A program made the position numbers and the translations under genes. Below, piece after piece: positions 22,263 to 32,695 of a DNA stretch of 64,000 nucleotides. The notes under the pieces were generated by a model. It searched no databases. It saw only the letters and a list, made by a program, of their open reading frames with translations, and was not told where the DNA came from. The stretch's first letter is position 1; each line of letters starts with the position of its first letter. This DNA comes from Phascolarctos cinereus (taxonomy: Eukaryota > Chordata > Mammalia > Diprotodontia > Phascolarctidae): the NCBI RefSeq assembly GCF_002099425.1, contig NW_018344165.1, positions 62,001-126,000 on the forward strand, written 5' to 3'.

Positions 22263-23614
22263 TATCACAGAATCACCAAATCCGAGAGTGGGCAAGGACC
22301 TCCACAGATATCTTGTCTAGCCTAAACACAAAAGGATAGAGACATGGACTGGCTCTGTTATTTCATGGAACAGGGATCTCCAAATAAGGGAAATCCTTCT
22401 ACTAAAGCAAGTCAGAACCTTCTCTGCAACTAGTAGCCTAGAGCACTGATAAGTTAAGTGGCTTGCCCAGGCTCATGCAGAAAGTATGAGTCAGAAGTAG
22501 GACTTAAACTCAGGTCTTCCTGAATCTGCAGCCAGTTCCTTACCTACTATGCCTTGCCATCTATACATGAAAGGAATACCCATTGCAACATACCCAACAA
22601 GGAGTAGTCTGGCCTCTTCCAGAAGATATCCAAGGAGGGGAAATTTATCACCTGCCACTTTGAAGCAGAGCATTCTACTTTTGGGTAGCTCTAATGATTA
22701 GGAAGTTTTTTCAAACCTCAAGCCTAAATTGACCACTTTGCGACTTTTACACATCACTCCTGGTTTTGATATTTGGGACAAACAGAACAAGTTTAGTTGC
22801 TCTACTCAAGACAGAACTTCAAAGATACAAAGGTAGCTATCCTGTCCCCACTGGGCCTTCTTCAGGTTAAACATGTTCAGTTCCTTCAACCAATACTCAT
22901 TTTTAAAATTAAACGCCCCTCACTGTTATGTCCACCTTCTGGACATTCCCCAGTTTTTTTTTTTATGTCCTCCTTAAACCATGACCCCTAGAATGAATAC
23001 AATATTCCATATGTAGTCTGGCAAAGATGGAGAATGGTAGAACAATTACCTCCCAGTTCCTAGAAGTAATGTCCTTCAAGCAGTCTAAGATCATATTAGA
23101 TTTTGACTGTCACATCATACTTCTGATACATATTGACCTTTCAAAACACCCAGACCCCAAAATCTTTCTCAGAATGGCCATTATCTAGCCATGCCTTCTT
23201 CATCCTATATATATAAATTTAATTTTTTGTACCAAAGCGCAAGACTACATTTCAGCTTACTAGATTCAGTCCCATGCTTTCAATTGTTAAATTCCTTTTG
23301 CATCTCAACTCTGTCATCCAGCATGTTCCCTATCCACCCCAGTTGTATGTGCCTACAAATTTGATGATCATAGCATCTCTATCTCTATCCAAGTTGTTGG
23401 CAAAAATGTTAAACAGCTCATCATGGATTCCTGGGGTACTCCACTGGAGACCTCCTGCCCCATTAACATTTAACCATTAATAATAGCACTTTAGTCTGAT
23501 CATCCAACTAAGTCTGAAGCTATCTGATTGAATTGTCATCTAAACCAGAAGTCTCCATCTTCTCAAGAACAGTGTGATAAACTTTATCCCAAGTTTTGCT
23601 AACGTAACAGTCAC
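22263..23614 (-). mobile_element. L3/CR1 LINE inserted in reverse
   Basis: The plus strand shows the antisense of L3/CR1 from its 3' end: 'tatcacagaatcaccaaatc', 'gggtagctctaatgattagg', 'cttcttcaggttaaacatg', 'catatgtagtctggcaaag'. At the far end the minus strand reads LAKTWDKVYHTVLEKMET, which resembles a CR1 reverse-transcriptase segment (KAFDTVxH...). It contains a CORE-SINE and is itself cut at 23614 by an unidentified insertion. Confidence 0.75.
22425..22562 (-). repeat. CORE-SINE (Mar1/MIR-type) inside L3
   Basis: 'gcactgataagttaagtggc' and 'gacttaaactcaggtcttcc' are antisense CORE-SINE blocks. Confidence 0.75.
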
Positions 23615-24744
23615 TTTGCTACTCTTACAATTCCTGCTCACACTTGTGGACTGGGTCCCCAGAGATTAATTACTGTCTCTCCCTCCTAGTTCTAGGGGTA
23701 ACCCAGAGGGATTGTGGGTATCTTTATAAAGCTATAGCTCATCAATTCCCAATATTTCTATCCCAGAATTATCAGGTGAGAATCAATACACTCAGCTAAC
23801 CTTAAGTAGTTTTTAGAAATGGCTATTTAGGGGCATCTAGGTGGTGCAATGGATAGAACACCCGCCCTGAGTCAGGAGACCTGAGTTCAAATCTGGATTC
23901 AAACACATAATACTCACTAGCTGCATGACTCTGGGCAAGTCACTTAACCCCAACTGCCTCACCAAAAAAATGACTATTTAATAAGGTGGCAGAATAAGTA
24001 CAGTTAGTACAAAGCAACACCCAAAAAGTCTGTGATACACTATCCCATCAGAACAATAGAACCTAGGGGGAAATAGGTTGAAGCCTGGGGAATAGATGTG
24101 GCTAAGGAGTAATTCATAGATTCTAGTAGCTGGAAGTCTTTTTCTCCTTTTCATGCAGGTATTCATGAAGTTCCCTTAAGTGTGCTGCGGGTTCCTTGCT
24201 GGAGTCATAAAGATTCCTTTCCTTGGGGTGTCTAATTGGACCCCAGCTCCCATGCAGAGAGTGCCGCCAGTCACTGCTGATCCAGAGTTACTGCTAGGAT
24301 GCTGATGCAAAGATCAAAATCCTTAAGGCCTCTGAAGTTCAGAAAGTCTTCCTCTGGCAAAGGGGTGGAAGGAGACTGAGACCATCGTCAGGATGGTCAG
24401 GAAATTCTTGGCCAAGGATTTGACTAGCATGACTAAGCTATTGGACACGAGGATGTCAATTTCCAAACTAATGTTTTGGTTTTATATAGGCCCCACAGGG
24501 TGTGATCAATTTTCCTCAAACAACTCAAATATTTTCCTGTTCAACATCACATTTCATCTGGTGGTTTTCAGGAATTTTAAATTAACTTTCCTTCTAAAGC
24601 ATGCTTTGCATTTCTTCTAAAACCTTTGACTGATTGATTCAGTGGAGGTGTTCTTGCAAGATTACAGTATCAGGGCCTTGCTTCTTGTTGGTTAAGTTAA
24701 GTAGGGTGGGGTAACTGATTGATTAGTTGACCCAATCAATGCTC
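23615..24744. other. unidentified insertion of about 1.1 kb inside L3
   Basis: L3/CR1 antisense sequence stops at about 23614 ('cccaagttttgctaa') and resumes at about 24745 ('atatatccatagcattccct'). Apart from the SINE at 23830-23969 I do not recognise the intervening DNA. It has no clear terminal repeats that I can see. It could be an old DNA transposon, an LTR fossil or a retrocopy fragment. Confidence 0.45.
23819..23980 (+). mobile_element. marsupial tRNA-derived SINE, short form, with target duplication
   Basis: Element 23830-23969 ('ggggcatctaggtggtgcaa' to an A-run). Flanking 11-mers atggctattta (23819-23829) and atgactattta (23970-23980) differ at one base. Confidence 0.9.
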
Positions 24745-24905
24745 ACTCTTATGCCAAAACCTATGTCATATATATCCATAGCATTCCCTGCATCTATTGG
24801 TTTAACAATACCATCAAAAAAAAAAGAGATGAGGTGAGTATGCACGATCTGTTCTTGAGGAAGCATCACCACATGTTGACTCTTCATATTCAATTCATCA
24901 AAGAT
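24745..24905 (-). repeat. L3/CR1 LINE, continuation of the reversed copy
   Basis: 'atatatccatagcattccct', 'gtttaacaataccatcaaaa' and 'gatctgttcttgaggaagca' continue antisense CR1 reverse transcriptase after the 1.1-kb insertion. 24906-25246 is unassigned. Confidence 0.65.
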
Positions 24906-25246
24906 CTGTAATTTTGTTGATTGTGGATACTCCCTCTGCCATCAAAGACTACAAACTCTCTTTAACTTAGCATAGCCTGGTCCCCGATTAGTGTTAATAA
25001 GGAATCTCTTCTGTGCTCCACTGAATTAGAATTTGCACCTATTTAAAGTTATTATTATGTGAAATATAGCAATTGGTTGCAACTCAATGGAAAATGCAAC
25101 ATGAATTCCAATAATGCAACCACTTCAGGAGAATTCATTACTTGCACCAATTGGGATAGAGCTATAGTCTGTTTTGTAGAGTTACTGTGACTAAAACGTG
25201 GTCATTCTGCACCCAACCTGGTGATGATTATATTCTCAGAAAAAAA

Positions 25247-25440
25247 GTGATCTTAGCTGCATAACAAGAGGCAACATGTTCAGAATGAGGAGGGTAACAA
25301 TCCCTCTGTGCTCTGACCTTGGTCAGGCATCTGGAATATTACACCCAGTCCTGAGTGCCAAATTTTAGAAAGGACATCAACAAAATGGGGCATATCCAAA
25401 GGATGGAAAGGAGGATTATATACCCAGATGTAGTATTTCT
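25247..25440 (+). repeat. L3/CR1 LINE, right part of split copy
   Basis: After the repeated 9-mer gtgatctta the sense L3 sequence continues: 'gcataacaagaggcaacatg', 'aatattacacccagtcctga', 'gaaaggacatcaacaaaatg'. Confidence 0.75.
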
Positions 25441-25449
25441 CCTGAATTT

Positions 25450-25810
25450 CAGAACTTGCTTGACATTTTTACCCAGATTTCCTATAGGCATTGTAAGCTT
25501 CCCATGCCCCAAATGGAATTCATGATATTTTCCTTCCACATCCCTCCCTCCCCCAAAGTTCTCTCATGTCTGAAGCCTTAAAAATCTTCACAACTACCAA
25601 ATTGATATTTCTAAAACCCATATCTGACCATGTCACTGCTACTCAAAAATCTTTAAAAGCTCCCTATTGCCTGTAGAACAAAATAAAAATCCTTGGTGCA
25701 GTATTTAAAAGCTTGTATAATGCTGCTCCCACCTACTTTGGGGGTCATATTGCATATTATTCTCCTCCATGCACTCTCTCTGTTCCATTTGGACTGGCCT
25801 TCTAGCTTTT
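25450..25810 (+). repeat. L2 LINE ORF2 fragment
   Basis: 'tttcctataggcattgtaag', 'ccccaaatggaattcatgat', 'catatctgaccatgtcactg' and 'tttaaaagctccctattgcc' match L2 ORF2. Confidence 0.75.
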
Positions 25811-25817
25811 CCAGATC

Positions 25818-26697
25818 CAGCTGTTACGTCACGTCCAGCTCTTCATGACCCCATTTGGGATTTTCTTTTTTTTTTTTTTTAAATGACAAAATTTATTTTT
25901 ATTTTGACATCTGAATAAGTGTTGACTCCTCCAGACATGGGCCTTTGGTATCTTTTCCAACCTGTTCATCAGCTTGTTGTCCTGTGCCTTTCTCAGAAAC
26001 AGATGCCATCCAAAAATTTTCCGATATCCTTATTTTTGACTGTGGTAAACTCTTGAATCAGGGCAGCTGAGTTTGATACAAGTTCGATATCATTGCCTTC
26101 AAGAATTAACTCATCTTTTTGGGCTTGAGAAGCAGCACAAGCAGCGCCTGGTCTCATGCATACTCTTCAAATATATTTTTCATCCCCAAAATTTCTGATT
26201 TTGACAAGTGAGCCATTCTCTTGAATAACAACATTGATGGGGAAGTGAGCACACACAGACCTCATCTTGTAACAAAAACCCAGGGTAATGCCTTTGATCA
26301 TGTTTTGTACATGACTATGGATTATGCGTGTGGTTGCAAGTTCTTTTTGATTTCCCCACCACTTGACTACCCAGAGCCTTTTTTTTCCCTTCTTTCCAAG
26401 GAGACTGAGCTCAACATTGATATGGTTGAAATCCCTGCGGAGGATTCCTCTGGGCCCCTTTACAATAACTGTCTGAACCTTATGAGAGATATCAACATTT
26501 TCTGGGATGTTGACGGTCTGGTTGCTTAGAATGGTCTTCATTCTCATAGTGAATGGCCAAAGAGAGAACCTGGGATTTTCTTGATAAAGATACTGGAGTA
26601 GTTTGCTATTTACTTCTCTAGATCATTTTATAGATGAAGAAACTGAGGCAGAAAGGGTTAAGTGACTTGCCCAAGGTTACACAGATAGTAAGTGTCT
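25818..26697 (-). mobile_element. marsupial SINE, long form, split by the RPL9 retrocopy
   Basis: The tail part is at 25818-25867 ('ttcatgaccccatttgggat'), and the rest resumes at 26571 ('tactggagtagtttgctatt', 'tagatgaagaaactgaggca', 'ggttacacagatagtaagtg'). The duplicated bases tgggattttctt on both sides show that the retrocopy landed inside it. The tRNA head end is missing. Confidence 0.9.
25868..26570 (-). pseudogene. RPL9: RPL9 processed pseudogene
   Basis: Retrocopy of ribosomal protein L9 (uL6, a 60S subunit protein). The minus strand reads from an ATG at 26541: [86 protein letters not shown]. After an in-frame TGA (an Arg codon in the parent) it continues [35 protein letters not shown] and [15 protein letters not shown], so almost the whole 192-residue protein is covered. 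There are no introns. AATAAA lies before a T-run on the plus strand at 25866-25880 (A-tail), and 12-bp target duplications tgggattttctt sit at 25856-25867 and 26571-26582. One internal stop, a C-terminal frameshift and loss of the parental stop show that it is dead. The parent gene is not in this window. Confidence 0.96.
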
Positions 26698-26838
26698 TTA
26701 AACTTTAAAGTACTATAAAGACATCAGCAAAGATTTTTATTACCAGCTCTCTTCTTTTTTACTATTAAGAAAATTTGAACCCCTCACTTATACACTGATG
26801 TAATAGTCCAGACATCTTTACAATGAAAGGAGAAACAA

Positions 26839-26990
26839 GGGGGCAGCTAGGTGGTGCAGTGGATAGAGCACTGGCCCTGGAGTCAGGAGGACCTGGGTTC
26901 AAATCCAGTCTCAGACACATAACACTTACAAGCTGTGTGACCCTGGGCAAGTCACTTAACTCCATTGCCCAACCAAAAAAAAAATAAAAG
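26839..26990 (+). mobile_element. marsupial tRNA-derived SINE, short form
   Basis: 'ggggcagctaggtggtgcag' to 'cccaaccaaaaaaaaaa', flanked by similar purine-rich words (gaaaggagaaacaa and aaagaagaaataa) that may be the target duplication. 26700-26838 is unassigned. Confidence 0.93.
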
Positions 26991-27094
26991 AAAGAAGAAA
27001 TAATACTGAAGGAAACAGAGATGTGGAAAATTGTTGGACTGGACCAAGTGTTTATAAGGGAGGTCCATGTCATAGGTGATACAATGGTGAGGAT

Positions 27095-27330
27095 GATGAG
27101 GGAAGGGAGGGGAATTGCCTCAATAGTTAGTGAGTTTCCTATATCTGAAAGTCTTCAAGAAGATAGGCTGAATAGTCACTTATTAGGGATGTTGGGCTGC
27201 TATAATGAAAATATTTGAAAACCTTATTCTGCAGAAATGTAAGTTATTAATAATAGAAGGAATTCATGATTCAGGTCCAGGTTAGACAAGATAAGTGCTA
27301 GGGTCCTTTTGAACTCTTTAGTTTCTTTGT
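27095..27330 (+). repeat. L3/CR1 3' end
   Basis: 'gaaagtcttcaagaagatag', 'acttattagggatgttgggc' and 'ggtccttttgaactc' follow the L3 tail. Confidence 0.65.
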
Positions 27331-27344
27331 GTCTATTTACCAAT

Positions 27345-27530
27345 TATTAGGTGGCTTTCTTTGTGTCCTTAGCATATTTTTCATTTTCAGTGGCTTATCT
27401 CTCCTGCCAGACTATGAGCTTCCTCAGGGCAGGGGCCCAGTCTGCCATCCCTGTCTCCCCTGGCACTTAGCACAGAGCCCAGAAGAAACTCAGTCAATGC
27501 GTGATGATTGGCTAATTGATTCCTGATAAC
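27345..27530 (+). repeat. L2 LINE 3' tail
   Basis: 'ctatgagcttcctcagggca', 'tggcacttagcacagagccc', 'tcagtcaatgcgtgatgatt'. Confidence 0.75.
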
Positions 27531-27606
27531 ACATATTCCTGGAGACAAATATGTGGCTAATCTAACAGCTGTCCTGTGCTCAAAGGTGCCCATGAAACAT
27601 CATCTT

Positions 27607-27777
27607 AGAACATCTGTAGTAAGGGGCAGCTAGGTGGCGCAGAGGATAGAGCACCGGCCCTGAAGTCAGGAGTACCTGAGTTCAAATCTGGCCTCAGACC
27701 AAACACTTGACACTAGCTGTGTGACCCTGGGCAAGTCACTTAACCCCAATTGCCTACAAAAAAAAAAAGAACATCTG
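27607..27777 (+). mobile_element. marsupial tRNA-derived SINE, short form, with direct repeats
   Basis: Element 27623-27768 is close to consensus ('ggggcagctaggtggcgcag'). agaacatctg occurs at 27607-27616 and 27768-27777. Six extra bases lie between the left copy and the head. Confidence 0.92.
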
Positions 27778-27784
27778 CCTTTGG

Positions 27785-27965
27785 GAAAATCATAGGATTT
27801 CGATTGAAATGAACATTAAGAATCTTTTCCTTCAACTTCCTCTTTTTACATATAGGTAAACTGAGACCCAGAGGACACTGGAGATCACACAGTAAGTATG
27901 AAGACTAATTCTTCCAGGTCTTCTGCCTCCAAATTCAAGGCTTTTTCCAACCTGGTTAAAAAATT
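27785..27965 (-). repeat. MIR-like SINE
   Basis: 'ataggtaaactgagacccag' and 'gatcacacagtaagtatgaa' are antisense MIR. Confidence 0.7.
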
Positions 27966-28480
27966 TCATATTGCAATTTTTAGAAACAATTTTGGGTGAA
28001 AAAAGCTTGAGAAACAACATAAACAACATAATTCAAACATTTTTCAAGTACCTTAGGTCTCCGCCAGCTCTAACATTTGATTATCTGTAATCTTTTATGC
28101 CACTTTTCCAGAGCAAGTCATTATTGGAGATATGCTCAGATTTACTTTCTCCCACCATGAATCTTTTTATTACCCTTGGGGTCATCTGAAATTGTAATTC
28201 TGATAATTCCCCTCTTTTCTTGTTCAGTTTCTCCCCATTTTTAAAAGTGCAACTCTTTTCCTTGATGTTTTTCCTAATTCCCTTAGCCAGTGATAATCTT
28301 TGCTATCTCCCCTGATCTCCACCCCACCCCCTCTCCTATGTATCTTCCCAATAAAATTTTCCTGTATTATAGAGGTAGTGTAGTACAGTGGGAAAAGCCC
28401 TGGACCTGGTACAGGACAGCCAGAAGTGGCTTTGATTCCCTAGCCTTCTGCCTCTCAGGTCCCTAGTGTGGGAATTGCCT
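27966..28480. other. unassigned DNA with a MIR edge
   Basis: No gene seen. 28372-28440 resembles the start of a plus MIR ('gtagtgtagtacagtgggaa'). Confidence 0.35.
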
Positions 28481-28489
28481 TTGGCCCAT

Positions 28490-28890
28490 TAGAATTGACT
28501 CTAGCACATTTGGGTTGCCCTGTCCTCAAGGCACTCTGGTTGAGAAGTCAGAGGAGGGACAGATCCAGGTCCTGTCCTCAGGGAGCTCCCAGTCTGGGGA
28601 TAAAGATGAAGGTCTGGGAGGGACAAATTCAGCCTCCCCTTTGGAAGCTCCCAGTCTGGAGTGAGAGAGAAGGAATAGATACTGCTCTTACAGAGTTCTA
28701 GTTAGGAAGACAGAAGGACAGATCTAAGCACTGCCATAAGGGAAGGCAAAGTCTCAGGAGACAGAGGATCTATAGGCTGGGACCTCCTCAAAGAACTCAA
28801 GAGCCCACAGAGACTAAGGATGAGAGCCCTAAGCGGCCACAGATCCTACCTTCAGAGATCTTGAACATCCAAGTGGAGGTGGGGGAAAGC
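28490..28890. repeat. degenerate tandem array of an L2-like motif
   Basis: A motif like 'cctgtcctcagggagctccc' recurs with decay near 28519, 28571, 28633, 28684, 28731, 28782 and 28846, at spacings of about 47-64 bp. It resembles the antisense L2 'cagtccctgccctcaaggag' block, a normal copy of which follows near 29139. Confidence 0.6.
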
Positions 28891-28929
28891 GAGGTAGGCA
28901 AGAGAGACAAGGGAAACTGAGAACCATAG

Positions 28930-29160
28930 TAGACAGATACACAATGACCAATTTGACCAAATAACAGGTAGTCTAAGAGTTTAGTGGAGATGCCACGTTC
29001 TGAGCAAGGCTTCCCAGAGGAAGAAGGCCTTGAGCTAGCTTTGAAAGAGTCTGTTCAATGCGATAAACATTTCTGAAGGGTGTGATATGTAAATGCATGG
29101 CACAAAGTCAGGAGAGACAAAGAGAAATAAGATGTAGATCCTGCCTTCAGGGGGCTCCTG
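28930..29160 (-). repeat. L2 LINE fragment
   Basis: 'gcaaggcttcccagaggaag', 'gccttgagctagctttgaaa' and 'gatcctgccttcagggggct' are antisense L2. Confidence 0.65.
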
Positions 29161-29164
29161 GTCA

Positions 29165-29368
29165 GGACCTAGTGTTCTTAACTGTTTTTTTTATGTCATG
29201 GACCCCCTTTGCTAGTCTGGAGAAGCCTAAAGACCTTTTCTCAGAATAATATTTTTAAATACAAAAAATAAAATATACAAAATCATGAAGGAAACTATAT
29301 TGAAATTCTGTGTTCAAATCAGAAAAAAAAAATGTTCACAAAGGCCAGGTTAAAGACTCCTGGTCCAA
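29165..29368. mobile_element. hAT-like MITE, copy 1 of 3
   Basis: Ends gttcttaactg and caggttaaagactcctgg are inverted relatives. The inside reads 'gtcatggaccccctttgcta', 'cttttctcagaataatattt', 'aatgttcac'. Copies 2 and 3 lie at 42088 and 59164. Confidence 0.65.
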
Positions 29369-29734
29369 AAGAAGGATGGGGAAGAAGATCAATAATGCTC
29401 ATTACTGTGCCCAGTTTTTCCTTTGAGTCCTAGATTTTGTTCATCCAAATGCATCCTGCATTCTGCCTGACTTCTCATGGCCTCAGCTAGATCTCTGAGG
29501 GCTTTGTCACCCCTCCCTTCTATCTTCCATGATGCATTCCCTCTGAGTCTGGTGCTTTGTCAACTTTTTTAATAGCTGTGTGTGCTCTAATTACATTATT
29601 ATCTGCCCTGGTGCTCTGAAAAAATGTGTTTTATCAGTTCCCTCCCCCAGTCAAAGGCAGGTTCCAAGCTTCACCTTCCATTACTTATTTCTTAACATTG
29701 ATAGAAATGCTTGATTAGAGCCTGAGGTCTTCAG
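29369..29734. other. unique DNA, possible conserved block
   Basis: No repeat recognised. 29560-29640 is AT-rich with CTAATTACATTATTAT. Confidence 0.3.
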
Positions 29735-29990
29735 AGGCAGCATGGTCAGCAGATGACATGATTGACTTGGAGTCAGGAAGATAGGGCTTCAAATACCAAC
29801 TCAGATGGTAAGTCATTTAACCTGTTCCACCCTAAGTTTGCCTATCTATAAAATGGGCCTAATGATGTCTGTGACACTTACCTGACAGGGTTGCTAAGAA
29901 GCTCATTTGAAATAACATATGCCAAGCATTTTGCAAACTTTAAAGGACTATATAAATTTCTACAATTATTATTTAGGGGCTAACCCTTTA
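29735..29990 (+). repeat. MIR/Ther1 SINE, nearly full length
   Basis: 'gacttggagtcaggaagata', 'ctataaaatgggcctaatga', 'cctgacagggttgctaagaa' and 'aaggactatataaatttcta' give all MIR blocks including the L2-like tail. Confidence 0.8.
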
Positions 29991-30049
29991 CCTCATCAGC
30001 TTTCCTATATTTATTCTTTTACAGTGATAGCTTTCTTCTTCCTGATCAA

Positions 30050-30245
30050 AAATTATAGATTGTCAGCATAGGAAAGAAACTCACAAGTCACCTATTTGTG
30101 GTATGTGGAGCTAGAAGATCACTTCCGTAGCAATCACCTCCATTTTATAGAAGAGGAATCTCAGGGTCCTAGAGGTAAAACAGAACTAGGACTTAAACCC
30201 AGGGTTCTGACTGAAGACCTAGAGCCTTTTCCATCTATCATGATG
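30050..30245 (-). repeat. MIR-like SINE
   Basis: 'cattttatagaagaggaatc' and 'aggacttaaacccagggttc' are antisense MIR. A plus MIR tail fragment follows at 30345-30440 ('cctcatctggaaaatgaggg'). Confidence 0.7.
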
Positions 30246-30599
30246 TTTCCTGTAAGTCCCGCCTGTACCTGAAGCAGGAATTGCTTTAACAACCCTAAAA
30301 AGTGACCCAGCCCAATCTCGAATCCCTATCACGTAAACTTCATGGACCCTACATTTCCTCATCTGGAAAATGAGGGGGTTGTCCCAGGAGGCCTGTGAGC
30401 TTCCTTCCAGATGTAATCCTATGGTCCTGTGATGCTGTGATCACTAGTGTCAGGAAACAACTCATTCTTGCATGAGTCAATCCAGTCTTATTTCACATTA
30501 GTTGGCTATGTATAGGAGGGGAAATGTACTCATGACACATGTGGAAGTATAATCTGCATTAACATTATCTCCAATCACTTTCTTGAACCTAGACAATCA

Positions 30600-30954
30600 A
30601 GTCAGTTTCCAAGGTATAAATGTTTACACTGAAAATTTAGCTTTGGCTCTTGAGACCCAGTTTGAGCTGGTTCCAGCACAGCCCTGCCTATACACCTTCT
30701 CTAGACCATTCAGACTGAACTTCTCCCTTTTCTCCAAACTCAGCATCCCATCTCCATACTCTCTATCTCTCAGAATATTTATCTTCCTTCAAAGTTTGGC
30801 TCGGGTTCCACCAATAAGTCTTCCCTGATGCTTCCTGCTGTTACTGCCTTCTTTCTCCCCTAATTACTTCGTGTTTACTTATCAGAGCATATGTTGTATG
30901 CTCCGGTAGCATGTAAGCTCTTTTGGATCAAGGACTGCCTGGAATTCCTATGTA

Positions 30955-30993
<39 letters not shown>

Positions 30994-31075
30994 GTGTGTG
31001 TGCATGCATGCATGTGCACATGTCTGGGTATACACCCAGTGCCTAGCAGAGTACTACATGCACAGTGGCCAAACT
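30600..31075 (+). repeat. L2 LINE 3' part with internal microsatellite
   Basis: 'atcttccttcaaagtttggc', 'agcatgtaagctcttttgga', then after the TG run 'cccagtgcctagcagagtac', an L2 3' end in order. Confidence 0.7.
30959..31022. repeat. (TG)n microsatellite
   Basis: TG repeats with TATG and CATG variants. Confidence 0.95.
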
Positions 31076-31079
31076 CCAG

Positions 31080-31475
31080 TAAAACCACCTCAGCAAATAG
31101 GCTAAACCAGGTTGAGCACAACTGATAGGTCACAAACCTGTCGGTGAGTTAAGGGGATATTTGCCTCAAGCATGTGAAGACTTTCCCTGGCAGCATGGGC
31201 GGATGAGAATAATTTGTTCCAATGATCACGAAGGTGTCTGAAATAGGTGGTGTGGAGCACTTAGAGCTTGGTCAGACACTGAAGATGCCAAGGTCATCCC
31301 CTACAGCCTGGACCATCCTGACTTTTGTCCTGCCACTAGATTTTGATGACTCTGAAAGAGAAAGTGAGGCTGACGACTTTGTACAACTTTGCCTCACTTA
31401 AAATCCAGTTCAGGGGCAAATCAACACATCATCCCATGATGTCGCTGGTTCTCTTCTAAAATGAAGCACGAACAA
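31080..31475 (+). mobile_element. RTE-type LINE 3' end
   Basis: 'catcctgacttttgtcctgc', 'gactctgaaagagaaagtga', 'acaactttgcctcacttaaa', 'tgatgtcgctggttctcttc' and the end 'gaacaacagca' match the marsupial RTE 3' region. Confidence 0.7.
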
Positions 31476-31579
31476 CAGCAGAGTACTGTGGTAGAAGCAG
31501 TGTCCTAGGAAGCTAACCTCCTTTTGATAACAAATAGACTCTCAATGTCTTTTGTTCCAGTCTGAAACCTGAGCTACCA

Positions 31580-31870
31580 GACTGACCTGAGTCAGGTCTG
31601 GCCTATTACAGGTGCTCTTAACATAAATGTTCATTGATTTGAACTCCAGTGTTAGACAGCTATAGTTAGAAAATAGTGTTTATGATGAAACAAAACATGC
31701 TTCTCTTGTAACTATTACCCCACTGCTCTCATTTCTTCCCTTTGAAACCAAGCAGAACAAGCTTCTCTACATTAGATATTTAAATTTTAGATACTTAAGG
31801 ACAGTGATTATATGCCCCCTAAGTCTTTTCCAAGTTAATCAACCCCACTTACTACATACAACCTTTGTAG
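31580..31870. repeat. L2 tail then antisense L3/CR1 fragment
   Basis: 31580-31645 is an L2 end ('ataaatgttcattgatttga'). 31650-31870 is antisense L3 ('agcagaacaagcttctctac', 'tatatgccccctaagtcttt'). A MIR fragment may follow at 31890-31980. Confidence 0.6.
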
Positions 31871-31989
31871 CATTCATATACTCTTATAGTTTGTAGATTT
31901 AGCATTAGAAAGGACCTCATTTTATAGATCCGAGGCTAGAGTTCATTTTATAGGTAATTAAGGTTAGTTAAATGAATTGTACAAGGTTT

Positions 31990-32485
31990 GTAGTTCATAG
32001 TTTTTCCTTTGTTCTTGAAGAGGAGTATGACATCAGGAATGTGATGTCATGACTTGCAAGTGAATTGGATTGAAGTGAGGCAGGGCTGTGCAAAGTCACC
32101 AACCCCACTCTCTCCTCTTGAGCCATCTGGGTCCTGTGGCAAGATATAGATCAGGATGACTGGAGATGGCTCTGGATGCAGTGAGAGAGTTTGGTCTTTT
32201 TAAGTTAAGGTCTTCTCCAAGTCTCAGTTTGACTGAGGCAATGCCCTTTCATTGATTAAGAAATGAGGCAAAGAATGTTCTCTTTTACCTAGTCAAAAAA
32301 TAAAAAATAAAAATTGGGAGTGAGGTGGAGACCCTCAGATTTTCTGGCCAAAAATAGAAACAATTGCTATTTACACTCACTCTGAGCCATCTGAGTCCAA
32401 ACAATGACCAAGTGAGGCTTGGGCTGGGATCTATTGTTGGCCAATCAATGAGAGTCAGAGTGATTTGGGTTGAAAGCATGATTCT
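31990..32485 (-). mobile_element. RTE-type LINE 3' end, opposite to the copy at 31080
   Basis: 'ttgttcttgaagaggagtat', 'gacttgcaagtgaattggat', 'gaagtgaggcagggctgtgc', and further 'tgttggccaatcaatgagag'. This extends farther 5' in the element than the plus copy. An A-rich patch interrupts it near 32290. Confidence 0.7.
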
Positions 32486-32524
32486 TAAAAAAGAAATTTA
32501 GCTTGTAAACCCCAAAATATCTTG

Positions 32525-32695
32525 TGAGGTTCCAGGAAGAGGAGGGAGGAAAGAAAGGAGAAGGGGAAGGAAGGGAAGGAAGAAGAGAGAGAAGGGAGGA
32601 AAGAAGAAATAAAGGAAGGAAAGAACAAAGGAAGGAAGGTTAGAAGGAAAGAAGGAAGGAGGGAAGGAGGAAAGGAAAGATGGAAGGAATACCAA
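32525..32695. repeat. (GGAA)n polypurine tract
   Basis: GGAA/GAAGG repeats; frames through it are artefacts. Confidence 0.95.

Noticed and set aside
26167-26547. 126-codon frame as a working ribosomal protein gene
   Set aside because: It is intronless, has an A-tail and target duplications, stops inside the RPL9 sequence and is broken downstream, so it is a retrocopy.
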